This document shows positions 20,315 through 28,588 of a stretch of 64,000 bases of DNA, in pieces. The DNA comes from Bacteroidota bacterium. Its GTDB lineage: Bacteria; Bacteroidota; Bacteroidia; Cytophagales; Cytophagaceae. The stretch is from assembly GCA_023428135.1 (NCBI GenBank), contig JAEYZG010000004.1, positions 33,641 through 97,640 of the forward strand, given 5' to 3'. Positions within the stretch are counted from its first letter, which is position 1. Every line of letters starts with the position of its first letter. The notes beneath the pieces are model-generated. The model searched no databases, had not been told where the DNA came from, and saw only the letters and a program-made list of their open reading frames with translations. A program made the translations under genes and the position numbers.

Positions 20315-20716
20315 TTAATCCCATTGATTGTTGGTTGAAACAGCTATTTTCCCACTCCCGGTAAATAAAATACCTGTTGCAATAAGCATATAAATAGCTA
20401 ATAATTCTAAAGCCCATCCGCCATATTCATTAAGATTGAAAACATTTGACATTTGTGTCAGGCAAATGGCTGTAAGACAATTTACAGCAAACACGAAGCC
20501 TGCCAAACGCGTCCTAAAACCTATGATGATAAGTATAGGTGCTACTACTTCTCCCAAAAACACACCATAAGCAATAAACGAAGGCAATCCTTTTTCTATA
20601 AGCAGATCTTTGATGAAGTCTATTCCATAGAACAATTTACTGACTCCGTAAACCAGCATCGGAAATCCGATTGCGATTCTCGTTACAAAAATTCCTAAAT
20701 CAACGTTTTTTTTCAT
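20315..20716 (-). CDS. DoxX family membrane protein
   Basis: 133 residues with four hydrophobic segments (about 8-25, 45-63, 70-87, 103-120), the layout of DoxX/YphA-type inner-membrane proteins. Family-like features include a GxxMLVYGxxKL start, PSFIAYGVFLGEVVAPILIIIG in the second helix, and a Gly/Glu motif (GGWALE) before the last helix. DoxX-like proteins are tied to membrane redox and thiol stress in some bacteria, but their biochemical role is often unknown. It lies 24 bp after an outer-membrane-like protein gene and downstream of a Crp/Fnr-type regulator, so the three may form one regulated unit. Confidence 0.8.
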   Translation of the reverse strand: MKKNVDLGIFVTRIAIGFPMLVYGVSKLFYGIDFIKDLLIEKGLPSFIAYGVFLGEVVAPILIIIGFRTRLAGFVFAVNCLTAICLTQMSNVFNLNEYGGWALELLAIYMLIATGILFTGSGKIAVSTNNQWD

Positions 20717-20740
20717 GTCTGTAATATTTAAAAGGTATGT

Positions 20741-21346
20741 TTAATAAAGATTCCTGTGTTGACTAATACTTTTTTTACCATTCTTGAATTGGTCTGCATT
20801 TAAAGCTAGACCATATGCTAATTTATTCGCCTTCAAGCCCAGTCGAACGTATTGCAGACCTCTCTGATATTCATCCAGATTAATGTTAGCAATAGCCACA
20901 AGGTTAAAATAAACTTGTAGGTATTCAGTCAGGTAAGGATAGTATTCTAAGGCAATAGATTGCTCAAGTGTGAATCCCTTTTGATAAGTCGTACCCAAAA
21001 AATAAGCGAATGAATATATAGGATGTACTGTTCGATATTGTGTTGAAATGGTTAAAAAGGAACCGGGATTTTTCATTCCAACGGCAATATTTAAAGCAAC
21101 TTTTCTCAAGACGTTATAAGAAAAGGTATTTCTTATAAAAAAGATGTTTGCATTATCTGAGCTGTATTCTGTATCAAATAATGTGAGGTTGTTTATCTTA
21201 ACTTTGGTGGTAAAATTATAATTCACATGATGCAGATACGTCAGTGAGCGATGCCCTTCTACAATGTCCGGAGTATAAGAAAGTTGTTGTGCATTAAGTT
21301 CTTTTGACAAGAAAAAAAGTATCAGCAATGTATAATCAGCCCTCAT
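20741..21346 (-). CDS. Hypothetical secreted/outer-membrane beta protein
   Basis: 201 residues with a signal peptide (TLLILFFLSKELNA, cleavage before QQ). The rest alternates polar and aromatic/hydrophobic residues (for example NIFFIRNTFSYNVL, YLQVYFNLVAIANINL), as in small outer-membrane beta-barrels. It does not end in an obvious C-terminal barrel motif. I do not recognise the family. It sits between a Crp/Fnr-type regulator gene (66 bp upstream) and doxX (24 bp downstream), with a perfect -7 box about 27 bp ahead of its start, which suggests its own promoter. Confidence 0.6.
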   Translation of the reverse strand: MRADYTLLILFFLSKELNAQQLSYTPDIVEGHRSLTYLHHVNYNFTTKVKINNLTLFDTEYSSDNANIFFIRNTFSYNVLRKVALNIAVGMKNPGSFLTISTQYRTVHPIYSFAYFLGTTYQKGFTLEQSIALEYYPYLTEYLQVYFNLVAIANINLDEYQRGLQYVRLGLKANKLAYGLALNADQFKNGKKSISQHRNLY

Positions 21347-21372
21347 CTGTAGCCTGTTTAAAATTATACAGG

Positions 21373-21380
21373 CAAATGTA
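21373..21380 (-). promoter_or_regulatory. Candidate -7 box (TAnnTTTG) for the 20741-21346 gene
   Basis: TACATTTG on the minus strand, a full match to the Bacteroidota -7 consensus, placed so that transcription would start about 20 bp upstream of the ATG at 21346. No convincing -33 TTTG is seen at the usual 17-20-bp spacing. Confidence 0.35.
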
Positions 21381-21412
21381 TAGTGAGGGGAAACGATAAA
21401 AATTAAGCTATC

Positions 21413-22012
21413 TTAAGAAATATCCGTAATATGTTTTTTCCTCAGAAAACTTAAGAACTCCGGTGTGACACCCAGATAGGAAGCAATCATATATTGAGGG
21501 AAGCGCTGTTCGAGATGCCGATACTCTGCAATGAATGCATTATATCTGGCATATGCGTCAACGCTCATATTTTCGATTGTACGTTCTTGCAGGGCAACGT
21601 AAGCGGATTGAATTTTCAAACGAAAAAAATCTGACATCTTCGGAACCTCCTGATACAATGTTTCCAGATTTGTTTTGCTGATTTGTACAAGAGTGGTAGG
21701 CTCATTGGCCTGAATAAACATACGTGAAGGATTTCCGCTGAAATAACTGTACAGGTCATTCACCCACCAATCTTCAATACCTAATTGCAAGGTGTGTTCC
21801 TGATTTTTTTCATCCAGATAGTAAACCCTCATACTTCCTATTGCAATATAACGCATGTTTCTGGAAACCTGACCGGGCTGAAGTAAATACTCCTTTTTGT
21901 TTAGCTTCTTTATTTCCAATTTAGGTATGATGGATGCGATATCGTTATCGTCTAAAGCAACCACTTCTTGAAAGTGTTCTATGAGCTGCAAAGCGAGTTT
22001 ATCTGAATCCAT
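21413..22012 (-). CDS. Crp/Fnr family transcriptional regulator
   Basis: 199 residues. An N-terminal cyclic-nucleotide-binding-like beta-roll occupies about 20-130 (for example LLQPGQVSRNMRYIAIGSMRVYYLDE). A short helical dimer segment follows, then a C-terminal region (about 150-195) with the weak helix-turn-helix typical of Bacteroidota members (QYMIASYLGVTPEFLSFLRKKH). The canonical cAMP-contact residues (RxE...RT/S) are not evident, so the ligand is unknown. Located upstream of an envelope protein gene and doxX in the same direction, which it may control. Confidence 0.85.
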   Translation of the reverse strand: MDSDKLALQLIEHFQEVVALDDNDIASIIPKLEIKKLNKKEYLLQPGQVSRNMRYIAIGSMRVYYLDEKNQEHTLQLGIEDWWVNDLYSYFSGNPSRMFIQANEPTTLVQISKTNLETLYQEVPKMSDFFRLKIQSAYVALQERTIENMSVDAYARYNAFIAEYRHLEQRFPQYMIASYLGVTPEFLSFLRKKHITDIS

Positions 22013-22168
22013 TTGTTTCTTTAGATATTATTTAGGATTGTTAGTATTAATATGTATCGAGGATATAGCAATCAAAAACTTTAACCCTATACTTTCACAA
22101 AGCCTATTAAAAGTACAGTATTGGGGTTTACAACAATTCATCTTACTATTGCCTTTGCATTGTTGAGC

Positions 22169-22220
22169 AAAACCTTCGGTTGTTTTATCGAAACATAATA
22201 GCATTAACTACCGAAGGTTT
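22169..22220 (-). terminator. 11-bp inverted repeat, possible terminator of the gene ending at 22307
   Basis: AAACCTTCGGT (22170-22180) and its exact complement ACCGAAGGTTT (22210-22220), separated by 29 bp. On the minus strand the second arm is followed by TTTTGC, so it could end transcription from the T9SS gene before the Crp-type gene. The long loop and short T-run make it a weak intrinsic terminator, and an operator is also possible. Confidence 0.4.
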
Positions 22221-22306
22221 ATCTCAAAATCATTTCATTTTTTATTGACTCAAAGTGTCAAGTCGAAAGACTAACATCACCGGAAAAACAAAAGAAAATC
22301 CAGCAC

Positions 22307-23104
22307 CTATTGTACCTTCACGATCTTACGTCTATCTATATATTCATCACCTACAAGCTCGACCAACACAACTCCCGGAGCCATATCAGAAATATCTATC
22401 TGAATCATATTTATATTCTGTGATATATCAATAGTCCTTACCTGCTGCCCCAATTGATTTTTAATTACAACAGACTGATATACATTTTGACTTGAGCTTA
22501 AATCTATATAAAGCAAACTTTCTGCAGGATTGGGGAATAACCTTAATGCTTTAAGTTCCTCTGTATTTTTAGTTGAAGTAATAACGATAGCGCCATTTTC
22601 TTTGCAGTCCTGAAACTTATCCAGGAAATAATTCTGATGCATTTTCATTATTCTATATTCAACAGGAGCCATGTCAACTCCGCTTATAAATCCAGTTACA
22701 GTATCATTCTGAATGTGTAGAAAGGTTGTTTCCAAATAATGTCCTAAGTATCTGTAATCGTTGATTTGCTCCCAGTCATTTTTCTTTTCAACTATTTTTT
22801 CAACAGTAAAAAATATGGTATCTCCAATCGCTCCCATATGGTTTGCAGACATGGAAAATTCACCATTACAATCAAAATCTTTTTCATCCCACACAACTAT
22901 TGTATCTGCACTTTCTTCACCTATGAGCGTTTGTAATAATTTTATTCTGATAGACTTTTCCTGATAAGAGACAATTTTTCCTTTTGCAACAAAGGATTTA
23001 TTTTTAATTGTTTCGCAAAATGATTTTGCAAACATGGTACATGCTAAAAGTGGCCCGGAAGTAAATACAGTTAAAAGAAATGATAGAGTAAAAATCTTTT
23101 TCAT
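22307..23104 (-). CDS. T9SS type A sorting domain protein
   Basis: 265 residues. A signal peptide (1-21, ending GPLLA) is followed by a Cys residue at the start of the mature chain, so it could be a lipoprotein, although the lipobox LLAC is also compatible with ordinary cleavage. The central 150 residues are rich in beta strand with a few Cys and match no family I know. From about residue 190 the sequence is a T9SS type A sorting domain: LRLFPNPAESLLYIDLSS, then VVIKNQLGQQV and a terminal DISDMAPGVVLVELV...KIVKVQ. The product should therefore cross the outer membrane through the type IX machinery and be anchored or released. It follows the FMN reductase and SRPBCC genes by 44 bp in the same direction. 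Confidence 0.8.
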   Translation of the reverse strand: MKKIFTLSFLLTVFTSGPLLACTMFAKSFCETIKNKSFVAKGKIVSYQEKSIRIKLLQTLIGEESADTIVVWDEKDFDCNGEFSMSANHMGAIGDTIFFTVEKIVEKKNDWEQINDYRYLGHYLETTFLHIQNDTVTGFISGVDMAPVEYRIMKMHQNYFLDKFQDCKENGAIVITSTKNTEELKALRLFPNPAESLLYIDLSSSQNVYQSVVIKNQLGQQVRTIDISQNINMIQIDISDMAPGVVLVELVGDEYIDRRKIVKVQ

Positions 23105-23148
23105 ATGAATATTAATTTAAAATGTGTAAAAAAATAGTCTAATATTTA

Positions 23149-23634
23149 CTAGACCTCCGTTTTGGTAAAAAGTTCCCGCCAATCATCACCTTCCGCATAT
23201 TCTTTTATCACTTTGTTTCGTTCAACCAGGAGCTCCTCCATATAAGCCTTTAAAAATAAAGCATTCATGATTTCACCTAATATTCCTAAAGGGGATTGAA
23301 ATTCAAAACGATCGATCATGATTGTCCGGTCTTGCTTTACCTCAAAAACATGCTCATGCCTGAACGACTTAAACGGCCCACTGACCATTTCATCAACAAA
23401 AAAATCCGGTGCTTTATACTCAGTAATCTTTGATGTGAGCTGAAGCCAAAGCCCGAAATGTCTGGCTTTCCAGGTCACGGTTTCGTGAAGGCTGATAAGG
23501 CCAGACATTTTGCCTGCAATAACTTTCTCTTCAGATTTTTTTGTTGAAATCTGATGAAGTTCAATGCTCCTTGACAAGTCAAAACAAACTTCAAGCGGCG
23601 CATTGATAGTAGTACGAAGAACAATTAAAGACAA
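23149..23634 (-). CDS. SRPBCC family protein (polyketide cyclase/START-like fold)
   Basis: 161 residues with the START-like pattern: an N-terminal strand and helix (VLRTTINAPLEVCFDLSRSIELHQIST), curved-sheet strands (ETVTWKARHFGLWLQLTSKITEY, FRHEHVFEV, TIMIDRFEFQSPLGILGEIMNALFLKAYMEELLVERN) and a long C-terminal helix. Such proteins bind small hydrophobic ligands; the substrate is unknown. The only start that keeps the first strand is TTG at 23632-23634, preceded by AAGG. It begins 12 bp after the FMN reductase stop, so the two are probably co-transcribed. Confidence 0.8.
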   Translation of the reverse strand: MSLIVLRTTINAPLEVCFDLSRSIELHQISTKKSEEKVIAGKMSGLISLHETVTWKARHFGLWLQLTSKITEYKAPDFFVDEMVSGPFKSFRHEHVFEVKQDRTIMIDRFEFQSPLGILGEIMNALFLKAYMEELLVERNKVIKEYAEGDDWRELFTKTEV

Positions 23635-23646
23635 CCTTATATGCGA

Positions 23647-24207
23647 TTAAGCTTCCATCCTTTTTTTTGCTTCAATGCACCATAACAACTCATTGATAAA
23701 TGCAGTAGCTCTCTTATCCGTTCCGGCTTTGTCAGCAGGATTACCTTGCTCATCAAATGATTTATCAATTGTTGGTACGGGAAACATGGCAGGAACAGTC
23801 CAGGCCCTTATTTTCCAAAGGGAAAACTGTAATGAAGTTATTACCTGCGTACCTCCAAAATTCCCACCTGATACTGTTGAAATAGCAACAGGTTTTCTGT
23901 ACCACTCATCATAAAGCAGATCTATTATATTTTTTAGACTCGACGGGTAACCTCCATTATATTCCGGTGTAACAATCAAAATGCCGTCAGCATTTTTTAC
24001 TTTTGAAGCAAAATCAAGCATTTGAGGAGTAGGATTAGACTGAAATTTGAGGCGCTCATCAAAAAGCGGGAAATTATATTCTTGTAAGTCAAGTATTCCT
24101 GCAGTGGCAAGAGCATTAGACTCTATAAAACTTTTAAAGTAAAGTGCGGCGCGATGACTTTTCCTGTCTTTTCTTACGCTGGCAGAGATAATAACTATGT
24201 GTGGCAT
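23647..24207 (-). CDS. NADPH-dependent FMN reductase
   Basis: 186 residues with a flavodoxin-like fold. The N-terminal strand and phosphate-binding loop read IVIISASVRKDRKSHRAA (phosphate loop about 7-17). The family motif for flavin and substrate binding is ILIVTPEYNGGYPSSLKNIIDLL, followed by KPVAISTVSGGNFGGTQV. Length and motifs fit the NAD(P)H:FMN/quinone reductase family (COG0431). It would reduce FMN or quinones in the cytoplasm. First gene of a likely three-gene unit with the SRPBCC and T9SS genes. Confidence 0.88.
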   Translation of the reverse strand: MPHIVIISASVRKDRKSHRAALYFKSFIESNALATAGILDLQEYNFPLFDERLKFQSNPTPQMLDFASKVKNADGILIVTPEYNGGYPSSLKNIIDLLYDEWYRKPVAISTVSGGNFGGTQVITSLQFSLWKIRAWTVPAMFPVPTIDKSFDEQGNPADKAGTDKRATAFINELLWCIEAKKRMEA

Positions 24208-24377
24208 GCCTCAATATTAACAAAAATTATCATCCTCGCAAGACTAATATCTCCCGATTATGGAGCATTGCAACCTATTTACCTTACAATTTAACCCTTT
24301 GATCGAAAGCAGTCGTTTTAAGCCGAAAAATTAGGACTTATCCAAGATTAAAATTACTTCAACCTAATTCCTATTCA

Positions 24378-24409
24378 ATTGGAAGTCAAGTCAAAATTCC
24401 TTAATATTG
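24378..24409 (+). promoter_or_regulatory. Possible Bacteroidota promoter for the MBOAT gene
   Basis: TTGG (24378-24381), a 20-bp spacer, and TAATATTG (24402-24409), one base off TAnnTTTG. It would start transcription roughly 20 bp ahead of the ATG at 24434. Weak match, judged by position. Confidence 0.3.
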
Positions 24410-24433
24410 CCTTCCTCTATCTACAAAAAGCGC

Positions 24434-25855
24434 ATGATATTTAATAGCATTCACTTTTTAGAATTTATTCTAATATTTATACCATTATATTACTTTTTCA
24501 AGGGAAAGCTTAGACTTTGGTTCACCCTTGGAGCAAGTTATTTTTTCTATGGGTATTGGGACTATCGCTTTCTGGCACTGGTATTAGTCTCTACTATCTT
24601 TGAATATAACCTCGCATTGTATCTTGAAAAAACAGAAGATGAAAAAAAGAGAAAACGACTCCTCATTACCAGCATAGTATTTAATCTGGTTACTTTAGGT
24701 TTTTTCAAGTACTTTAATTTTTTTATAGAATCAACCAATAGTGTTTTAGGGCTATTTGGAACCGGCACCATTCATAACACGCTGAATATTATTCTGCCTA
24801 TTGGAATTTCATTTTATACCTTTCAGGCAATCAGTTACACAACAGACATATATAAAAGAAAGATAAAGGCAGAAACAGACTTTGCTGCATTTTCAGTTTA
24901 TTCGATCTTCTTTGCCAAGCTTACAGCAGGGCCTATTCTGAGGGCTCATGACTTTTTACCTCAACTGAAAACAGACCAGAAATTTAGCTGGGACAATTTT
25001 GAAACAGGACTCTCCAGAGTTCTTTTAGGATTTGCAAAAAAAATAATTATTGCCGATTCTCTGGGATCTTTTGTGGGAACAGCATTTGCATATCCTGAAA
25101 AATACTCCTCTCTCTATCTCATTATCGGGATTATATTCTATTCTTTCCAGATCTACTGTGACTTTTCAGGGTATTCGGATATTGCAATAGGAATAGCAAG
25201 AATTCTCGGATACCGATTCCCTGAGAACTTTAACTTTCCTTACCTGGCCAAAAACTTTTCAGAGTTCTGGAGCCGCTGGCACATGTCACTTTCCAGCTGG
25301 CTGAGAGAATATCTTTACATACCACTTGGAGGAAACCGAAATGGTAAATTCAATGCGTACAGAAACCTTATGATCACAATGCTTCTCGGGGGGCTCTGGC
25401 ATGGCGCCAACTGGACTTTCGTGGTATGGGGCGGATTAAACGGAGTTTACCTTGTGGTTCAACGTCTGATCCTGCCAACAACCGATAAGATTGCTAAAGT
25501 AATGCCGAAGCAATTATTCATTCCTTCTGCAATGATCATTGTATTTCTACTTACCTGTTTTTCAAGGATATTTTTCAGAAGCAATGACTTTGACAGCTCA
25601 TTTGAAATGATAAAAGGGATTTTTGCCTTCAATGATATGTCGTTCGGACATCTTCCAAACAAATTCGTTATTATCAAAAATATTGGATTGGTATCTATTC
25701 TGATGGCTCTGGAATATATTCATCAAAGCAATAACTTTGAAGAACTGGTACTAAAATCTCCAACATTTAAAATAATTGCATTTTCAGTAATTCTTTGGAT
25801 GATCGCTCTATTCGGTACATTCAGTGACTCTCAATTCATTTATATACAATTCTAA
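24434..25855 (+). CDS. MBOAT family O-acyltransferase (AlgI-like)
   Basis: 473 residues from the ATG at 24434; an in-frame TTG nine codons earlier is less likely. It is a polytopic inner-membrane protein with about ten hydrophobic segments. Family signatures are present: FWSRWHMSLSSWLREYLYIPLGGNR in the centre and LLGGLWHGANWTFVVWGGLNG, which carries the presumed catalytic His. AlgI/DltB-like MBOATs move acyl groups, usually acetyl, across the membrane onto exopolysaccharide or wall polymers. The next gene, 13 bp downstream, encodes a membrane-anchored periplasmic protein of the SGNH-like partner type, the usual arrangement for polysaccharide O-acetylation. The polymer modified is unknown, and no alginate genes are nearby. 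Confidence 0.9.
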   Translation: MIFNSIHFLEFILIFIPLYYFFKGKLRLWFTLGASYFFYGYWDYRFLALVLVSTIFEYNLALYLEKTEDEKKRKRLLITSIVFNLVTLGFFKYFNFFIESTNSVLGLFGTGTIHNTLNIILPIGISFYTFQAISYTTDIYKRKIKAETDFAAFSVYSIFFAKLTAGPILRAHDFLPQLKTDQKFSWDNFETGLSRVLLGFAKKIIIADSLGSFVGTAFAYPEKYSSLYLIIGIIFYSFQIYCDFSGYSDIAIGIARILGYRFPENFNFPYLAKNFSEFWSRWHMSLSSWLREYLYIPLGGNRNGKFNAYRNLMITMLLGGLWHGANWTFVVWGGLNGVYLVVQRLILPTTDKIAKVMPKQLFIPSAMIIVFLLTCFSRIFFRSNDFDSSFEMIKGIFAFNDMSFGHLPNKFVIIKNIGLVSILMALEYIHQSNNFEELVLKSPTFKIIAFSVILWMIALFGTFSDSQFIYIQF

Positions 25856-25868
25856 CCGCCAGCGACCA

Positions 25869-26828
25869 ATGAAAGAATCTGTTATTGAAAATACCAGTGA
25901 AGTAAAAGTTCCTTCCATTGAAGTTGAGATACAATCAGAAGTTGTAAAAAAAGAAAAGAACAGACTTTGGGTTTATCTGGTTTTGATTCCTCTGATATTT
26001 CTCGGAGATCGGGGCATTGGTACATTCCTCGAATATCTGACTATGACAAGCAATCTTCGTTATTCAAAATTATATAATGGCAAAGGTGAAGCAGATATAG
26101 TTATTCTTGGGAACTCCAGAGGGAACGGGTACTATGAACCTGAAATAAGGAAGATCACAGGAATGACAACTCTCAATTTAAGTTATAATGCTTTGCCCGG
26201 AGAAGTTGGCCAGGTAATTATAGAAGATTATTTTGAAAGATATAAAGCAAAGCTTCTAATTGTTGATATAAGTCTTGTCATGAGAACTGAAGATCAGGTA
26301 ATCACCAGTTTCAGCCCCTATATAAGCAAGTCAGAAAAGATGTCTGCTCTTATCCATGATGTATCTCCTGCCACAGCCAGAGGCTGCCAGATATCTAAAC
26401 TGTACCAGTACAATTCAGAACTCTTCCACAGAGCTTTGTATTTCCTTGGTAAAGAGGAAGGTGACTGGATCCTGGATAAACAAATAAAGGAAGAACTTTT
26501 AACACATGACAATCTGGATGATAGCCTTGACGTAGTAATCACCAAAAAGGGCCTCGACAATCTGAAGGTAATTGCAGACGTGGCTAAGAATCATAATGCC
26601 AAAGTTGAATTTGTAATAGCACCATATCATTCTATCTGGTTAAACAAGATTCATAACATCAAGGACTTCCTTGCTGCTGTTAAAAACCATACGGGAGTTG
26701 AGGTGAGAGATTATTGCCGCTTTACAAATGAGAAAACATGCTATTCAGATTATCTTCACCTGAATAAAAAAGGAAGCTTACTTTATATGAAGCAATTGCA
26801 GGATGATGGAGTATTTGCTCTGAACTAA
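25869..26828 (+). CDS. Membrane-anchored SGNH-like partner of the MBOAT acyltransferase
   Basis: 319 residues from ATG 25869. A cytoplasmic N-terminus of about 35 charged residues precedes one transmembrane helix (about 36-55, LWVYLVLIPLIFLGDRGI), then an extracytoplasmic domain. ADIVILGNSRGNGYYEPEI has the block-I shape of SGNH/DUF1574-like proteins (nucleophile-like Ser in GNSRG). A late DYLHLNKKG gives the paired Asp and His (DxxH) near the C-terminus, so a Ser-Asp-His triad is plausible. Such proteins complete acyl transfer onto polysaccharide after an MBOAT passes the acyl group across the membrane. Immediate linkage to the MBOAT gene supports this. Confidence 0.75.
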   Translation: MKESVIENTSEVKVPSIEVEIQSEVVKKEKNRLWVYLVLIPLIFLGDRGIGTFLEYLTMTSNLRYSKLYNGKGEADIVILGNSRGNGYYEPEIRKITGMTTLNLSYNALPGEVGQVIIEDYFERYKAKLLIVDISLVMRTEDQVITSFSPYISKSEKMSALIHDVSPATARGCQISKLYQYNSELFHRALYFLGKEEGDWILDKQIKEELLTHDNLDDSLDVVITKKGLDNLKVIADVAKNHNAKVEFVIAPYHSIWLNKIHNIKDFLAAVKNHTGVEVRDYCRFTNEKTCYSDYLHLNKKGSLLYMKQLQDDGVFALN

Positions 26829-26842
26829 TAGATACTAAAAAT

Positions 26843-26887
26843 AAAAAAAGCACCTTTCGGTAACACTTTACGGAAGGTGCTTTTTTT
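26843..26887. terminator. Bidirectional intrinsic terminator
   Basis: A-rich run, GCACCTT stem, loop, AAGGTGC and T7, giving a hairpin with A/T tracts on both sides between the convergent SGNH-like gene (+) and SDR gene (-). It overlaps the SDR stop codon. Confidence 0.85.
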
Positions 26888-27644
26888 ATCTGCCTCCTGC
26901 GATATCTATAAATGTACCGGTAGTATAGGATGCTTCATCAGAAAGCAACCAAAGAATGGCATTAGCAACCTCATCCGGGCTTCCTCCTCTCTGCAAGGGG
27001 ATTGATGATTTTATCCGGTCTACCCTTCCCGGCTCTCCCCCACTTTCATGAATGTCAGTATAAATAAAACCAGGTCTTACCGCATTCACTCTTATTCCTT
27101 CAGGAGCTATCTCTTTGGAAAGACCAATTGTAAAAGAATCAATTGCTCCTTTAGATGCAGCATAATCAACATATTCTCCCGGAGAACCTGTTTTAGCTCC
27201 AATGGAGGAAACATTCACAATACTTCCACCTTTACCACCATTGCGGGTTGACATGCGAGTAATGGCCTCTTTGGAACAAAGAAAAGTACCCACGATATTA
27301 TTTTTCAGGGTTCTTAAAAATCTTTCATTACTTATTCCTTCCACCCGGGATTGTAACTCCAGAGTACCTGCATTATTGACCAAAGCTGTTATTGGTCTCA
27401 GCCTAACATCAATTTGTCTGAACATTTGTTTAACCTGTGCTTCATCTCCTACGTCTGCCTGATAAGCAAAAGCTTTACCCCCATTATCTTCAATTATCCT
27501 CACAATGGTATTTGCTGCTGCTTCATTTTTGATATAGTTTACACAAACATGATATCCTCGAGAAGCCGCCAGAAGGGCTGTTGCAGCCCCTATTCCTCTG
27601 CTTGCTCCTGTAATTAGTATAATTTCATTTTCAACTTGCTTCAT
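26886..27644 (-). CDS. SDR family NAD(P)-dependent oxidoreductase
   Basis: 252 residues from the ATG at 27644; an in-frame TTG six codons earlier is less likely. Classical short-chain dehydrogenase motifs appear in order: LITGASRGIGAA for cofactor binding, an Asp in the YQADVGD block, ALVNNAGTLE, the catalytic Ser in IVNVSSIGAKTG, the YAASKGA active-site Tyr and Lys, and the VRPGFIYTDI block. The C-terminus (YTTGTFIDIAGGR) is the common SDR ending. Probably a 3-oxoacyl-ACP-reductase-like or alcohol dehydrogenase; substrate unknown. Transcribed alone, ending at the bidirectional terminator. Confidence 0.9.
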   Translation of the reverse strand: MKQVENEIILITGASRGIGAATALLAASRGYHVCVNYIKNEAAANTIVRIIEDNGGKAFAYQADVGDEAQVKQMFRQIDVRLRPITALVNNAGTLELQSRVEGISNERFLRTLKNNIVGTFLCSKEAITRMSTRNGGKGGSIVNVSSIGAKTGSPGEYVDYAASKGAIDSFTIGLSKEIAPEGIRVNAVRPGFIYTDIHESGGEPGRVDRIKSSIPLQRGGSPDEVANAILWLLSDEASYTTGTFIDIAGGR

Positions 27645-27808
27645 ATTACCTTTTCCAATCAAATTAATGCTTTAATATCAATGCACTAGTAAAAACATTT
27701 GCTACTTCTCTTTTAATTTCTTTTTACCTGACAGGCTGCACATCATTCCCGTCACCATTACTCAGTGTCTTTTCTAGTATACAAAAGATTTTAACAGAGA
27801 CAACATAT

Positions 27809-28471
27809 TTACCAGAACTTCCACCATGGCTTACCTGATTTTTCGGAAGAAGGATTTATCAGTTTAGAGTAGCTATAACCATTCAGCCTGGTTTCAAATA
27901 AAAAATCATCACAACTATCAAGCGGTTCGCCCAGATATCTACCGGCTACTTCAAATACAAAATTCTCTCCTACCCGATCTTCAGACATGGGCTCATCAGG
28001 AAAATCTTCAAAAAGATACTCCCGTTTCCCATCTTCATTAATATGTGATTTGGATAATAAATCAAGTTCCTCTTTCAATGGCTCTCCAAACTCCAGGAAA
28101 GTCTCGTCCTCTGAGCTTCCTGCTCTGGCACGTATTCTTTGTCCGTCTTTGATAACAGCGTATCCCCAAAAGTTTACTGCACTATGTAATACAATAGAAC
28201 AAATTTCTGCTCCGGGAAACTTATTAATCAACATCTTCTCTGCATGCCCCGCCTCATCATCAAAAAAGGTCAAGGGCATATCAGGAGCACATATGATAAG
28301 ATTGTTTTTATATCTGCCAATATATACCTCGTTGTCAACAGGATTTATTACTTCTTCAATGGTCCGGTCTTTAATCTTTGACAAATCAGAGAACCCTAAA
28401 GCCGACAATAAAGATTTATAGTCTGTGTCTTTATGGGAATTAATAATGATGGCAGACGCTTTCCAGCCCAT
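27809..28471 (-). CDS. Conserved hypothetical cytosolic protein
   Basis: 220 residues, no signal peptide or membrane segment. It starts MGWKASAIIINSH and alternates short strands and helices (VYIGRYKNNLIICAPDMPLTF, CSIVLHSAVNFWGYAVIKDG). A Trp/Pro-rich ending, KPWWKFW, caps an otherwise acidic chain. The opening and the central VNFWGYAVIKDG are reminiscent of DUF6928-type proteins, but I cannot confirm this. It stands alone between the SDR and RDD genes on the same strand. Function unknown. Confidence 0.65.
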   Translation of the reverse strand: MGWKASAIIINSHKDTDYKSLLSALGFSDLSKIKDRTIEEVINPVDNEVYIGRYKNNLIICAPDMPLTFFDDEAGHAEKMLINKFPGAEICSIVLHSAVNFWGYAVIKDGQRIRARAGSSEDETFLEFGEPLKEELDLLSKSHINEDGKREYLFEDFPDEPMSEDRVGENFVFEVAGRYLGEPLDSCDDFLFETRLNGYSYSKLINPSSEKSGKPWWKFW

Positions 28472-28588
28472 AAAAAGGTATGATATGGTTTAACTTAAAA
28501 TAAAAATTATAATTATTTATTCCAATAAGGGCCCAAAAAAGTTCGGTTGATTATTCTACCTGTAACCAGTAATGAATTTAAAATTCAA

